Position numbers and translations under genes: made by a program. DNA of 64,000 nucleotides from Streptomyces olivaceus (GTDB lineage Bacteria; Actinomycetota; Actinomycetes; Streptomycetales; Streptomycetaceae). How positions within the stretch are numbered: position 1 is the stretch's first letter; each line of letters opens with the position of its first letter. The stretch lies in assembly GCF_000721235.1 (NCBI RefSeq), contig NZ_JOFH01000054.1, positions 1 to 64,000 on the forward strand, given 5' to 3'. Positions 49,150 through 58,271 of this stretch are shown piece after piece. The notes under the pieces are model-generated. The model saw nothing but the letters and a program-made list of their open reading frames with translations, did not search any database and was not told where the DNA came from.

Positions 49150-49911
49150 TCAGGGGGTGTGCCGGGCCGCGTTCGCGAGGATCGCGTCGCGCATGTAGGC
49201 GGCGAGGCCCTCCCGGGCGGCGTCGATGTTCCGCGTGAACCGCTCGTCCGAGACGTACATCTCGCCCAGGCAGGTGTGCATCTCGTACCCGCAGTCGTAG
49301 TGGTTGCGGGCGATCCCCTGCCGGTGGTCCTCGGCGGCGTCCATGGCCGCCTCGGAGCCGGCGGGCTCACCGGCGTCCAGCAGGGCGACGAAGCGCCGGG
49401 TGAGCTCGTCGGCCTCGTCCTGGACGCGCTGCCAGTCCTCCTTGGTGTACGAGGCGGTCCTCTCCTTCGACTGGCGGTAGGCGTCGGTGCCGCCCCAGCG
49501 CTCCTGGACCTCCTCCTCGTACTGGTCGGGGTCGAAGTCGCCGAAGACCTCGAACTTCTCCTCGGGCGTGAGGTTGATGCCCATACTGCGTGCCTCCATG
49601 GCCTGCTCCACGGCCGCCGCCATCCTCTCCAGCTTCTCGATCCGGGCGGTCAGCAGCTCGTGCTGGCGGCGCAGGTGCGCACGCGGGTCCGCGGCCGGGT
49701 CGTCGAGCAGGGCGGCGACCTCGTCGAGCGGGAAGCCGAGCTCGCGGTAGAACAGGATCTGCTGCAGCCGGTCGAGATCGGCGTCGTTGTAGCGCCGGTG
49801 CCCCGCGTGGCTGCGCCCGCCGGGTACGAGCAGGCCGATCTCGTCGTAGTGGTGCAGGGTGCGCACCGTCACCGCGGCGAACCCCGCGACCTGTCCCACG
49901 GAGTAGCTCAC
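49150..49911 (-). CDS. tipA: TipA thiostrepton-induced MerR-family regulator
   Basis: 253 residues, the exact length of TipAL. The N-terminal MerR HTH begins VSYSVGQVAGFAAVTVRTLHHYDEIGLL, a coiled coil follows (about 75-109), then the thiopeptide-binding TipAS domain (110-253). Met110 (MGINLTPEEKFEVFGD) is the known internal start giving the 144-residue TipAS. Cys207 and Cys214 lie in YDCGYEMHTCLGEM; Cys214 is the residue that bonds covalently to thiostrepton in the characterised protein. GTG at 49911 has GGAGC upstream. Its own promoter, with an operator in a 19-base spacer, is recognisable. Confidence 0.96.
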   Translation of the reverse strand: MSYSVGQVAGFAAVTVRTLHHYDEIGLLVPGGRSHAGHRRYNDADLDRLQQILFYRELGFPLDEVAALLDDPAADPRAHLRRQHELLTARIEKLERMAAAVEQAMEARSMGINLTPEEKFEVFGDFDPDQYEEEVQERWGGTDAYRQSKERTASYTKEDWQRVQDEADELTRRFVALLDAGEPAGSEAAMDAAEDHRQGIARNHYDCGYEMHTCLGEMYVSDERFTRNIDAAREGLAAYMRDAILANAARHTP

Positions 49912-49939
49912 TTCCGCGCTCCTTCCTCTGACGCCCTCC

Positions 49940-49970
49940 ACGCTGCCGCCTCACGCGACGTGAGGTGCAA
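49940..49970 (-). promoter_or_regulatory. tipA promoter with MerR-type operator
   Basis: On the minus strand TTGCAC (49970-49965) and CAGCGT (49945-49940) are separated by 19 bases, the long spacer that MerR-family activators correct by twisting DNA. The inverted repeat CCTCACG-CGA-CGTGAGG (49949-49965, plus strand) fills the spacer. It closely resembles the S. lividans tipA promoter as I remember it. Confidence 0.85.
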
Positions 49971-50027
49971 GCCGTGGCCGCGCCCGCCCGGGTGCGGGGT
50001 ACGGGGGCCCGGCCTACCGTCGGTCGT

Positions 50028-51454
50028 ATGCCACTGCACCACGGGCCCCACCCGCCGCGGGACGACGACCGGGACCGGCGCCGGCTCGCCGTGAACCCGT
50101 TCTACGCGACGGCCGACCCTCTGGGCGGTATGACCGAGGCCCCGCCCACGCACCGCATGCCCGCCACTCCCCTGCCGCCGCAGACCGCGTACCGGCTGGT
50201 CCACGACGAGCTGATGCTGGACGGCAACGCGCGGCTGAACCTGGCCACCTTCGTCACCACCTGGATGGAGCCGCAGGCCGGGGTGCTGATGAGCGAGTGC
50301 CGGGACAAGAACATGATCGACAAGGACGAGTACCCGCGCACCGCCGAGCTGGAGCGGCGCTGCGTGGCGATGCTCGCCGACCTGTGGCACGCGCCCGATC
50401 CCTCGACCGCCGTGGGCTGCTCCACCACCGGATCGAGCGAGGCGTGCATGCTGGCCGGGATGGCGCTCAAACGGCGCTGGGCCCTGCGCAACGCCGACCG
50501 GTATCCCGCGAAGGACGTGCGGCCCAACCTCGTCATGGGCGTGAACGTCCAGGTCTGCTGGGAGAAGTTCTGCAACTTCTGGGAGGTCGAGGCCCGGCAG
50601 GTCCCCATGGAGGGCAACCGCTTCCACCTCGATCCGCAGCCGCCGCCGAGCTGTGCGACGAGAACACCATCGGCGTCGTCGGCATCCTCGGCTCCACCTT
50701 CGACGGCTCCTACGAACCGGTCGCCGACCTCTGCGCCGCCCTGGACGCCCTCCAGGAGCGCACCGGACTCGACATCCCGGTGCACGTCGACGGGGCTTCG
50801 GGCGGCATGGTCGCGCCCTTCCTGGACGAGGAGCTGGTCTGGGACTTCCGGCTCCCGCGGGTCGCCTCGATCAACACCTCGGGGCACAAGTACGGGCTGG
50901 TCTACCCGGGCGTCGGCTGGGCACTGTGGCGGGACGCGGAGGCCCTTCCGGAGGAGCTGGTGTTCCGCGTGAACTACCTGGGCGGCGACATGCCGACCTT
51001 CGCGCTGAACTTCTCCCGGCCCGGCGCGCAGGTGGCCGCGCAGTACTACACGTTCCTGCGGCTGGGCCGGGAGGGCTACCGGGCCGTGCAGCAGTCCGCC
51101 CGGGACATCGCGGGATCGCTCGCCGCGCGGGTGTCGGCGCTGGGCGACTTCCGGCTGCTGACGCACGGCGACCAACTGCCGGTGTTCGCCTTCACGACGG
51201 CCGACGACGTGACGGCGTACGACGTCTTCGACGTGGCCCGGCGACTGCGGGAGGGCGGCTGGCTGGTCCCGGCGTACACCTTCCCGCCGCACCGCGAGGA
51301 CCTGTCGGTACTCCGCGTGGTGTGCCGCAACGGCTTCTCCGCCGACATGGCGGACCTGCTCCTGGCCGACCTGGAACGCCTGCTGCCGGAACTCCGCCGC
51401 CAGCCGGGCCCGGTGACCCGGGACAAGGGGGCGGCGACGGGGTTCCACCACTGA
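50028..51454 (+). pseudogene. gad: Glutamate decarboxylase, single-base frameshift
   Basis: Group II PLP decarboxylase (glutamate to GABA). Frame 1 from ATG 50028 encodes NPFYATADPLGGMTE, FVTTWMEPQAGVLMSE, GCSTTGSSEACMLAGMALKRRW and VCWEKFCNFWEVEARQVPM, up to NRFHLDPQ. After about 50642 the conserved protein continues only in another frame: AAAELCDENTIGVVGILGSTFDGSYEPV, HVDGASGGMVAPFLDEE, the PLP-lysine SINTSGHKYGLVYPG and the family C-terminus to TGFHH. CAG-CCGCCGCC should read CAG-GCCGCCGCC, so one G is missing. Uncorrected, translation gives a truncated, inactive product (stop at 50972). Either a real loss of function or a sequencing error. The repaired length, about 475 residues, is normal. 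Confidence 0.85.
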
Positions 51455-51469
51455 CGGCTCCGCCGACGG

Positions 51470-51691
51470 TCAGGACGGGAGGCCGCCGTTCCCGACCGCC
51501 GCGACGAACGCCGCCCAGGCCCTGCCGGGGACGATCACCGCGGGGCCATGGGGGCTCTTCGAGTCCCGCACGGGGACGCCCCGACGGTGACCGTCGAGGA
51601 CTTCGAGGCAGCTGCCGCCCTGATCATTGCTGTAGGAGGACCTACGCCACCCCGCCAGTACCCCCGCGCTCGGTATGACTCGGTCGGTCAT
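51470..51691 (-). CDS. DUF397 small regulatory protein
   Basis: A 73-residue protein of the DUF397 family, common Streptomyces partners of XRE regulators in WhiJ-type modules. Core: GWRRSSYSNDQGGSCLEVLDG, then GVPVRDSKSPHGPAVIVPGRAWAAFVAAV. ATG at 51691 lies inside the 3' end of the upstream XRE gene, overlapping by 50 bases, so the two are translationally coupled. Members are thought to act as antitoxin-like or antagonistic partners of the XRE protein. Confidence 0.93.
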   Translation of the reverse strand: MTDRVIPSAGVLAGWRRSSYSNDQGGSCLEVLDGHRRGVPVRDSKSPHGPAVIVPGRAWAAFVAAVGNGGLPS

Positions 51692-52478
51692 GGTGTTCGC
51701 AGTCCCTTGCTGTCGCCCTGAGCAGAGCCAGGGATTCTTTCAGTGGCAGGGCGTTGCCCAGCGCGAAATCGTAGCGATGCTGGATGTCCTGGACGACGGA
51801 CGGGGAGTCGTGGACCTTGCCCATCCACAGGCCCTCGCCGTAGGCCACCGGCGGCTGGTCCTCGAACCACATCAGCGTGACCATATTGCTCAGAAGCGGG
51901 TGGCCCCCCAGTGAGAACGGCAGCACGTGCACCTGAATCCGGCCGGTCTCGGCCAGACGTACCAGGTGGTTCAACTGTTCCGCCATCACACCCGGTCCGC
52001 CGATCCGGCGCCGCAGCACGGCCTCGTCGAGCAGCGCCCACACCACGGGCGTCACCGGATCATTCAGGATTTTCGCCCGCTCAAGGCGCGTGACGACGAG
52101 CCTGTCACGCTCGTCCTCACTCACCGGCGGGAACGACGTGCCCAAGACCGCGCGTGCGTAGCCTTGCGTCTGAAGAATTCCCGGAATGTACGACAAGGCG
52201 AACTCCCGGATCATCACCGCTTGTTGTTCGAGCAGTCGCGCCGATTCGAAGTAGTCGGCGACCGCCGCGTCGTCACCCGGCAGAAACCGGCTCAGCACAT
52301 TCCCCGTGTTCAGCGCGTTGTCCAGGCGCCGGGCGTCCTCTTTCGACGGTACCCGGCGGCCCGCCTCGATGTGGGCGATGTGCGTCCGGGTCATGATCGC
52401 CGCGTCGGCCAGTTGCTGCTGCGTCAGGCCGGCCACTTCGCGCTGTTCCTTGAGCCAGTCACCGTAAGTCGTGCCCAC
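51642..52478 (-). CDS. XRE-family regulator with DUF5753 domain (WhiJ-like)
   Basis: 278 residues. The N-terminal HTH is in WLKEQREVAGLTQQQLADAAIMTRTHIAHIEAGRRVPS (about residues 8-45). The DUF5753 domain runs from about 90 to 265, with ALSYIPGILQTQGYARAVL, VVTRLERAKILND, VVWALLDEAVLRRRIGGPGVMAEQL and IQVHVLPFSLGGHPLLSNMVTLMWFEDQPPVAYGE. GTG at 52478. It is followed and overlapped by a DUF397 gene and divergent from a 99-residue protein, forming a three-gene module. Such modules tune development in Streptomyces; the target is unknown. Confidence 0.93.
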   Translation of the reverse strand: MGTTYGDWLKEQREVAGLTQQQLADAAIMTRTHIAHIEAGRRVPSKEDARRLDNALNTGNVLSRFLPGDDAAVADYFESARLLEQQAVMIREFALSYIPGILQTQGYARAVLGTSFPPVSEDERDRLVVTRLERAKILNDPVTPVVWALLDEAVLRRRIGGPGVMAEQLNHLVRLAETGRIQVHVLPFSLGGHPLLSNMVTLMWFEDQPPVAYGEGLWMGKVHDSPSVVQDIQHRYDFALGNALPLKESLALLRATARDCEHHDRPSHTERGGTGGVA

Positions 52479-52593
52479 TGGATCGACCCCTCCGTGACAC
52501 CTGCGCCGTCACCCTTGTCCCTCTGGCGAGCCTAGAACGGCGCCGTTCACTCTGTGTGTCGTTCTCGTCCACACCACCCAGGGGAATGACCGC

Positions 52594-52893
52594 ATGACCC
52601 ACCACGCCCCCACACCCGCCCGCCTGCTGCCCTGGGGAAGTCCCGAGGGCAAGCCCTGCTACCTGCTGACCGACGGCAGCGGACCGCTCTCCCGGGTCGC
52701 GGACATCGTCGAGAGCGCCCAACTCGGCATGGTCGGCGACCTTATGGGCCATGCCGCCGACCTGCTCGACGACCCGCGCGCGACCTCCGATCAGCTCCGC
52801 TACCTCCTCGCCCGCATGGGCGAGGCGCTGACCGACGTATGCCGGATCGCGGAGAGCCGAGGTGCCCGGCTCCTCGATCGGGCGGACGGTTAG
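52594..52893 (+). CDS. Small acidic protein adjacent to the XRE/DUF397 module
   Basis: 99 residues: a short Pro-rich N-terminus, a [40 protein letters not shown] segment and a helical end [29 protein letters not shown]. Codon use is typical and AGGGGAATGACC precedes the ATG. I recall similar unnamed proteins beside XRE genes in Streptomyces, so it is probably a third component of the module. No domain name applies. Its 3' end overlaps the convergent hydrolase gene by 4 bases. Confidence 0.75.
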   Translation: MTHHAPTPARLLPWGSPEGKPCYLLTDGSGPLSRVADIVESAQLGMVGDLMGHAADLLDDPRATSDQLRYLLARMGEALTDVCRIAESRGARLLDRADG

Positions 52894-53765
52894 AGGGAGT
52901 CGACGTTCGCGGCGAAATCGAGGACGGCCCGCGCCAGTTCCGCGGGGGCCTCCAGCGCGACGTAGTGCCCCACGCCGTCGAGGGACACCGAGGTCACCTC
53001 CGCTCCGGCGGCGGCCCGGGACATGGTGTCCGCCGTGAAGGGGCCGCCGCCCGCGTCGACCGCGAGTACGGGCACCGTCAGCGCGTGCGTTCCGGCGAGG
53101 GCCTTGATCTCGGCGCCCTCCCGCAGCATCGACCGGTACAGGCCGCTCGCGCCTCGCCAACCGTCGGGACGGGCGTAGGTGCGGGCGAACTCCTCGACGT
53201 CGGCGTCGGTGACGGCTCCCGGCGTCGCGATCATGGTGCCGAAGGCGAAGTCCGCCAGATACTCCCGCTCGCGTCCGGTCAGGAGCAGTTCGGGGACGCC
53301 GGGGGCGGCGAGGAGGCCGATGTGCCAGGCGCCGCCGCGGGTGACGTCGGCCAGCGCTTCGAGGCCGAAGCCGGGCAGGCCCATCTCGATCGCGGTGAGG
53401 CTGAGCACGTCTTCCGGATGGGTGGCAGCCACCCGGAAGACGGTCGCCCCGCTGATGTCCTGGCCGGTCAGGTGGACCGGGCCGACGCCGAGCCGTTCGA
53501 TGAGCAGGTGCAGGTCCTCGGCGAAGGTCGCGCTGTCGTACTGGCCGGGCCCGTTGCCGGAGTCTCCGAAGCCGCGCAGGTCGACGGCGAAGACCCGGTG
53601 CGACCGGGCAAGCAGCGGGATGAGCTTGTGGAAGGTCCACCAGGTTTCCGGGAAACCGTGGACCAGCAGGATCGGTGATCCGTCGGTTCCCGCCGCCGCG
53701 TAGTGCAGCCGGGTGCCGTTGACGTCTGCGTGGTGGTGCGTGACGCCCGGGAGGGTGGCGTTCAT
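52890..53765 (-). CDS. Alpha/beta hydrolase (epoxide hydrolase-like)
   Basis: 291 residues from ATG 53765 (GGGGAG site upstream). Fold motifs: [22 protein letters not shown] (oxyanion HGFPE), [10 protein letters not shown], and the nucleophile elbow [15 protein letters not shown], in which Asp takes the place of Ser, as in epoxide hydrolases and haloalkane dehalogenases. The general base is probably His in [18 protein letters not shown] cap domain with Tyr-rich stretches lies between. It is divergent from a MarR gene, with two perfect operators between them, so it is the likely regulated target. The substrate is unknown. Confidence 0.88.
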   Translation of the reverse strand: MNATLPGVTHHHADVNGTRLHYAAAGTDGSPILLVHGFPETWWTFHKLIPLLARSHRVFAVDLRGFGDSGNGPGQYDSATFAEDLHLLIERLGVGPVHLTGQDISGATVFRVAATHPEDVLSLTAIEMGLPGFGLEALADVTRGGAWHIGLLAAPGVPELLLTGREREYLADFAFGTMIATPGAVTDADVEEFARTYARPDGWRGASGLYRSMLREGAEIKALAGTHALTVPVLAVDAGGGPFTADTMSRAAAGAEVTSVSLDGVGHYVALEAPAELARAVLDFAANVDSL

Positions 53766-53780
53766 GATTCTCCCCAATTA

Positions 53781-53820
53781 GACAACCTTGTTGTCCATCA
53801 ACATAGACAACGAGGTTGTC
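53781..53820. promoter_or_regulatory. Two MarR-type operators between the hydrolase and marR genes
   Basis: GACAAC-CTT-GTTGTC (53781-53795) and GACAAC-GAG-GTTGTC (53806-53820) are perfect inverted repeats 25 bases apart, both preceded by TA. The gap between the divergent start codons is only 83 bases, so binding would control both genes. Confidence 0.85.
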
Positions 53821-53848
53821 CTTGTCCAACGGTCGTAGCCTTCTCCCC

Positions 53849-54328
53849 ATGTCACGATCCGGCGCTGATCTCGCACTGCTGCTGCTCGGAGGGTTCCGCT
53901 CGCTGGCGGACGCCGCGACCGCCGAGCTGGCCCGGCGCGGCCACGAGGACGTACGCCCCGTCCACGACTTCGCCATGCGGGCGATCGCCGCCGGCGCGGA
54001 CAACGCCTCGGAGCTCGGACGACGCCTGTCGGTCTCCAAGCAGGCGGCGGCGAAGACCGTCGCGGTACTGCAGGAACGCGGACACGTGACCCGGGAGGCC
54101 GATCCACTCGACGGCCGCCGCAAACGCCTGCGCGTCACCCCGCTCGGCCACGAGGTGCTGCGGCAGGGAGAGGCGATCTTCGACGAGTTGCGCGAAGAGT
54201 GGGAACAGCGCATCGGCCCCGAGGCGCTGGCGACCCTCGAAACACATCTGACGACCCTGGTCGGCAGCCGGCCCGTACGCCTCGACGCACCGGGCCTGCC
54301 CCTGAGAGACCTCGACGAACCGCTCTGA
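53849..54328 (+). CDS. MarR-family transcriptional regulator
   Basis: 159 residues. Winged helix: LLLLGGFRSLADAATAELARRGHEDVRPVHDFAMRAI, then ASELGRRLSVSKQAAAKTVAVLQERGHVTREADPLDGRRKRLRVTPLGHEVL, where DxRxKRLRVT is the wing. C-terminal helices complete the dimer interface. ATG at 53849 is preferred to the earlier frame opening at 53816, which would overlap operator 2. Divergent from the hydrolase, with two operators in between; probably represses both. Confidence 0.93.
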   Translation: MSRSGADLALLLLGGFRSLADAATAELARRGHEDVRPVHDFAMRAIAAGADNASELGRRLSVSKQAAAKTVAVLQERGHVTREADPLDGRRKRLRVTPLGHEVLRQGEAIFDELREEWEQRIGPEALATLETHLTTLVGSRPVRLDAPGLPLRDLDEPL

Positions 54329-54353
54329 CGCGTGGCTGCGCGACCGGGCCTCC

Positions 54354-55124
54354 CTAGCGGCTGAGGCGGGCGAACCTCGCCACCGCGAGCGGGAAGAACA
54401 CCGCGAGCAGGGCCAGCGGCCAGGCGAGGGCCGCCCACACGTGGCCGGACTCGCCGCCCGGGCCGCCGAAGAGGTCGCGGGCGGCGGTGGCGGTCTGGGA
54501 CATCGGGTTCCACTGGACGACCGTGCCCAGCCAGCCCGGCATGGAGTCGGGTGTGGCGAAGGCGTTGGAGAGGAAGCCGACCGGCCAGACCAGGATCTGC
54601 ACCGCCTGCACGAGCTCGGGCCTTCCGGCGACCAGGGCCAGGAAGATGCCGATCCAGAGCATGGCGAACCGGAAGAGCAGGAGCAGGCCCACCGCGCCGA
54701 GGAAGGCGCCGGGGCCGCCGTTCGCCCGCCAGCCGAGCGCGTAACCGACGCCGATCAGCACGGCGAGGCCGATCGCCGACTGGAGCATGTCGGCGGCGGA
54801 CCGGCCGACCAGGACCGCACCGTTGGCCATCGGCAGGGAGCGGAAACGGTCGACGACGCCCTTGTTGAGGTCCTGGGTGACGGCGATCATGGTGCCCTCC
54901 AGGCCGAAGGCCATGGTGAGCGCGAGCATGCCGGGGACGAGGTAGTCGACGTACTCGCCGCTCACGCCCCGGCCGCCGCCGACCAGGTAGCCGAACATCA
55001 GCAGCAGCATGACCGGGAAGACCAGGCCGACGAGGACCGTGACCGGCTGCCGCCCCCAGCGGGCCAGCTCGCGGCGGGTCATGGTCCAGGAGTCGGACAG
55101 GGCGTACGCAACGGGGGTGCTCAC
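54354..55124 (-). CDS. ABC-2 type transporter permease (DrrB-like)
   Basis: 256 residues with six TM helices: [112 protein letters not shown], and [19 protein letters not shown]. It carries the ABC-2 signature [15 protein letters not shown] after TM2. It is the membrane partner of the ATPase gene just upstream, whose stop overlaps this GTG (GTGA). Related pairs export daunorubicin-type drugs; the substrate here is unknown. Confidence 0.94.
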   Translation of the reverse strand: MSTPVAYALSDSWTMTRRELARWGRQPVTVLVGLVFPVMLLLMFGYLVGGGRGVSGEYVDYLVPGMLALTMAFGLEGTMIAVTQDLNKGVVDRFRSLPMANGAVLVGRSAADMLQSAIGLAVLIGVGYALGWRANGGPGAFLGAVGLLLLFRFAMLWIGIFLALVAGRPELVQAVQILVWPVGFLSNAFATPDSMPGWLGTVVQWNPMSQTATAARDLFGGPGGESGHVWAALAWPLALLAVFFPLAVARFARLSR

Positions 55125-56062
55125 GCGGCCTCCTTGGTGCGGTCGGTGAGGTGCAGGAACACCTCGTCCAGGGTCGGGCGGCGCAGAACGACGTCCTCCG
55201 CCTCGATGCCGGCCTCCTCCAGCGCCCGTACGACGCCGGAGAGCGCCGCCATCCGGTCGGTGACCGGGGCGCTGAGCAGCCGGCGGTCGGGGTCGACGCG
55301 GACGCCGGCGAGGGGCAGCAGGGCCGCCGCGGCGCCCAGGTGGCCGGCGTCGCGCAGGACGACGTCGATGCGGTCGCCGCCGGTGGCGGCCTTGAGTTCG
55401 TCGGGGGTGCCGTCGGCGACGACCCGGCCCGCATCGACGACCGAGATGCGGCCGGCGAGCTGATCGGCCTCCTCCAGGTACTGGGTGGTGAGCAGGACGG
55501 TCGTACCGGCGCCGGTCAGGGCGCGGACCGACTCCCATACCTCGGCGCGGCCGCGCGGGTCGAGGCCGGTGGTCGGTTCGTCCAGGAAGAGCACCTCGGG
55601 TTCCGTGACGAGGGACGCGGCCAGGTCCAGGCGGCGCCGCATGCCGCCGCTGTAGGCGGCGACCGGTTTGCGTCCGGTGTCGGCGAGACCGAAGCGCGTG
55701 AGCAGTTCACCGGCACGCGCGCGTGCCCGGCGGGCGCCCAAGTGGTGCAGGCGGCCGAACATCTCCAGGTTCTGCCGGCCGCCCAGCTCCTCGTCGAGCG
55801 CCGCGTGCTGGCCGAGCAGGCCGATGCGCAGCCGGACCTCGTACGCCTGCGTGACGACGTCGCGCCCTGCCACCTCGACGCGGCCCGCGTCGGGGCGCAG
55901 GAGCGTGGACAGGATGCGGACCAGGGTGGTCTTGCCCGCACCGTTCGGGCCCAGTACGCCGTGGACCGTGCCTCGCGCGACGGTGAGGTCGAGCCCGTCC
56001 AGCGCGTTCCTGCCGCCGTACCTCTTGCGTGCGCCTTCGACGGTGATCGCCGTGTCGGCCAC
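55121..56062 (-). CDS. ABC transporter ATP-binding protein (DrrA-like)
   Basis: 313 residues. Walker [25 protein letters not shown] loop [18 protein letters not shown], signature [16 protein letters not shown], Walker [14 protein letters not shown] and the H-region [16 protein letters not shown] are all intact. A C-terminal DrrA-type domain (about 225-313) ends [19 protein letters not shown] 56062 is preferred to GTG 56068, because AGGAG then lies 5 bases upstream. It follows padR by 75 bases, with palindromes in between, and overlaps the permease gene. Confidence 0.95.
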   Translation of the reverse strand: MADTAITVEGARKRYGGRNALDGLDLTVARGTVHGVLGPNGAGKTTLVRILSTLLRPDAGRVEVAGRDVVTQAYEVRLRIGLLGQHAALDEELGGRQNLEMFGRLHHLGARRARARAGELLTRFGLADTGRKPVAAYSGGMRRRLDLAASLVTEPEVLFLDEPTTGLDPRGRAEVWESVRALTGAGTTVLLTTQYLEEADQLAGRISVVDAGRVVADGTPDELKAATGGDRIDVVLRDAGHLGAAAALLPLAGVRVDPDRRLLSAPVTDRMAALSGVVRALEEAGIEAEDVVLRRPTLDEVFLHLTDRTKEAA

Positions 56063-56076
56063 TGCCACTCCTCGTT

Positions 56077-56138
56077 AGACAAATTTGACTACCAGGGGCA
56101 CGAAAGTAAGCCCTGCCGCTCAATTCGTCAAACTTGAT
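56077..56138. promoter_or_regulatory. Candidate PadR-binding palindromes before the ABC exporter genes
   Basis: AGACAAATTTGACT (56077-56090) and GTCAAACTTGAT (56127-56138) are imperfect palindromes sharing a TCAAA/TTTGA core. AT-rich repeats stand out in this GC-rich setting. They lie between the padR stop codon and the ATPase start codon. Confidence 0.6.
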
Positions 56139-56779
56139 TAGCGAGCGTCCCCGCCATGCGGCTGCCCCGTGGCGTACGGGTTCTCCTCGCCCTCCGCCAG
56201 CACCCCGACGAACGGGTCCCCCTCGCCCGCGAAGGTGTACGCACCGCCCCGGACACGGTCGATGAGGCCGCGGGTCCATTCGGCGCCCGTGTCGGCCGAG
56301 TGGACCCAGTAGTGCATGATCTCGCCGATGTGCCCGAGCTGCTCGGGCCCGCCCGCGGGCGTGTAGTGCTCGGTGACCGAGGCACGCCACTCCGCGATCT
56401 TCCGCACCCGCTCCTCCAGCAGCGCCAGGGCCTCCTCGCGCGGGAGGTCGACCATGAAGCCGAGCGCCGCGGTGAGCACGTCGAGACGCTGGTCGTAGGC
56501 GGTGAGGTAGGTGCGGAGGAGTGTGAGGTACTCCTCGGTGCCCTGCTCGGTGATCTCGTACTCCACGCGCGGCGGGCCGCCCACCGCGGACGGTGCCATC
56601 TCGTGCGCGAGCAGCAGTCCCTGTTTCGCCATCTGCTTCAGCGCGTGGTAGATCGAGCCGGGCTTGGCGTTGGACCACTCGTGCGCACCCCAGTACTCCA
56701 GGTCGTTGCGCACCTGGTACCCGTGGGCCCGCCCGTGCTGGCGCACGGCGCCGAGCACGAGAAGACGGATCGCTGACAT
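56138..56779 (-). CDS. PadR-family transcriptional regulator
   Basis: 213 residues. N-terminal winged helix: IRLLVLGAVRQHGRAHGYQVRNDLEYWGAHEWSNAKPGSIYHALKQMAKQGLLLAHE, then PRVEYEITEQGTEEYLTLL. The C-terminal helical part (Vir_act_alpha_C type) mediates dimerisation and is followed by a short extra segment with GGPEQLGHIGEIMHYWVHSADTGAEWTRGL. Upstream of and co-directional with the ABC exporter pair, suggesting an autoregulated PadR-ABC operon. Possible operators lie just downstream of its stop. Confidence 0.94.
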   Translation of the reverse strand: MSAIRLLVLGAVRQHGRAHGYQVRNDLEYWGAHEWSNAKPGSIYHALKQMAKQGLLLAHEMAPSAVGGPPRVEYEITEQGTEEYLTLLRTYLTAYDQRLDVLTAALGFMVDLPREEALALLEERVRKIAEWRASVTEHYTPAGGPEQLGHIGEIMHYWVHSADTGAEWTRGLIDRVRGGAYTFAGEGDPFVGVLAEGEENPYATGQPHGGDAR

Positions 56780-56810
56780 GGGGTCCAGCCTAGGACCCGG
56801 CCCGGTGGGG

Positions 56811-58271
56811 CTAGAACGGGAACCCGCTGCGGCCGTGCTGGACCGAGATCCATTTCTGGGTGGTGAAGGCGTCCAGCATGGTGTCGCCGTTGAGGCGGCC
56901 GAGGCCGGAGTGCTTCTCGCCGCCGAAGGGGACGATGGGCTCGTCGTGCACCGTGCCGTCGTTCACGTGGAACATGCCGGTGTCGACCTGCTTGGCGAAG
57001 TCGACGCCGCGCTCGATGTTCCCGGTGTGCACGGCGCCGCTGAGCCCGTACGGCGTGTCGTTGACGAGGCGTACGGCCTCCTCCTCGCCGTCGAAGGGGA
57101 CGAGGAAGGCGACCGGGCCGAAGACCTCCTGCTTCAGCAGCGCGGAGTCGGCGGGCAGGCCGGTCAGGACCGACGGCTCGACCAGGTTGTCGGTGACCGA
57201 GCCGCGCACCAGGGCGGTCGCGCCCTCGGCGAGGGCCTGCTCGACGACGGCGGAGACCGCGTCCGCCTGCGAGGAGTTGATCACCGGGCCGATGACGGTC
57301 GACGGGTCGCGCGGGTCGCCGGCCTTGAGGGTCTTCACCTTGGCGACGAACTTCCCGGTGAACTCGTCGGCCACCGCGCGGTCGACCAGTACGCGGTTGG
57401 CGGCCATGCAGACCTGCCCCTGGTGGACGTAGCGGCTGAAGACCGCCGCGTCGACCGCGTAGTCGATGTCGGCGTCGTCGAGGACCACCAGGGCGCTGTT
57501 GCCGCCGAGTTCGAGGATCGAGCGCTTGAAGTGCGCGGCGCAGACCGTGGCCACGTGGCGGCCGACCCGGTCGGAGCCGGTGAAGGAGATCACCTTGGGG
57601 ACCGGGTGCTCGATGAAGGCGTCGCCGATCTCCGCAATGTCGGTGACCACCACGTTGAGCAGGCCGGCGGGGAGTCCGGCGTCCTCGAGGATCTTCGCGA
57701 CCAGCGTGCCGCCGACGACCGGCGTGTTCTGGTGCGGCTTGAGGACCACGCCGTTGCCCAGGGCGAGGGCCGGGGCGACCGACTTCAGGGAGAGGAGGAA
57801 GGGGAAGTTGAAGGGGCTGATGACGCCCACGACGCCGACCGGCACCCGGTAGACGCGGTTCTCCTTGCCGTCGACGGGCGAGGGGACGATCCGGCCCTCG
57901 GGGCGCAGTGCCAGGTGCACCGCCTCGCGCAGGAACTCCTTGGCGAGGTGCAGTTCGAAGGCGGCCTTGAGGCGGGTGCCGCCCAGCTCGGCGACGATCG
58001 CGTCGCCGATCTCCGCCTCGCGCTCCTCCACCAGGCGCAGGGCCTTCTCGAACACCGCGCGGCGCGTGTACGGGTTGGTCCCGGCCCACTGCTTCTGCGC
58101 GCGCTCGGCGGCCCGGTAGGCGGCGTCGACCTCGTCGGCGGTGGCTATGGTGATCGAGGCGAGCTTCTCGTTGTCGTACGGGTTGAAGTCGATGATGTCC
58201 CAGGATCCGGTGCCCGGACGCCACTCCCCGTCGATGTACTGCTGCGCGAGGTCGGTGAAGTACGACGACAT
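56811..58271 (-). CDS. Aldehyde dehydrogenase family protein (benzaldehyde/vanillin dehydrogenase-like)
   Basis: 486 residues. NAD(P)-dependent oxidation of an aldehyde to an acid. Motifs: YIDGEWRPGTGSWDIIDFNPYD at the start, VGVVGVISPFNFPFLLSLKSVAPALALGNGVVLKPHQNTP, FTGSDRVGRHVA, the catalytic Glu in LELGGNSALVVLDDADID, the catalytic Cys in VHQGQVCMAANRVLVD and the late EVFGPVAFLVPF. The C-terminus HDEPIVPFGGEKHSGLGRL is standard. The aromatic-aldehyde subgroup is suggested by overall pattern only. ATG 58271 has GAGGG 5 bases upstream. Transcribed towards padR. Confidence 0.92.
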   Translation of the reverse strand: MSSYFTDLAQQYIDGEWRPGTGSWDIIDFNPYDNEKLASITIATADEVDAAYRAAERAQKQWAGTNPYTRRAVFEKALRLVEEREAEIGDAIVAELGGTRLKAAFELHLAKEFLREAVHLALRPEGRIVPSPVDGKENRVYRVPVGVVGVISPFNFPFLLSLKSVAPALALGNGVVLKPHQNTPVVGGTLVAKILEDAGLPAGLLNVVVTDIAEIGDAFIEHPVPKVISFTGSDRVGRHVATVCAAHFKRSILELGGNSALVVLDDADIDYAVDAAVFSRYVHQGQVCMAANRVLVDRAVADEFTGKFVAKVKTLKAGDPRDPSTVIGPVINSSQADAVSAVVEQALAEGATALVRGSVTDNLVEPSVLTGLPADSALLKQEVFGPVAFLVPFDGEEEAVRLVNDTPYGLSGAVHTGNIERGVDFAKQVDTGMFHVNDGTVHDEPIVPFGGEKHSGLGRLNGDTMLDAFTTQKWISVQHGRSGFPF

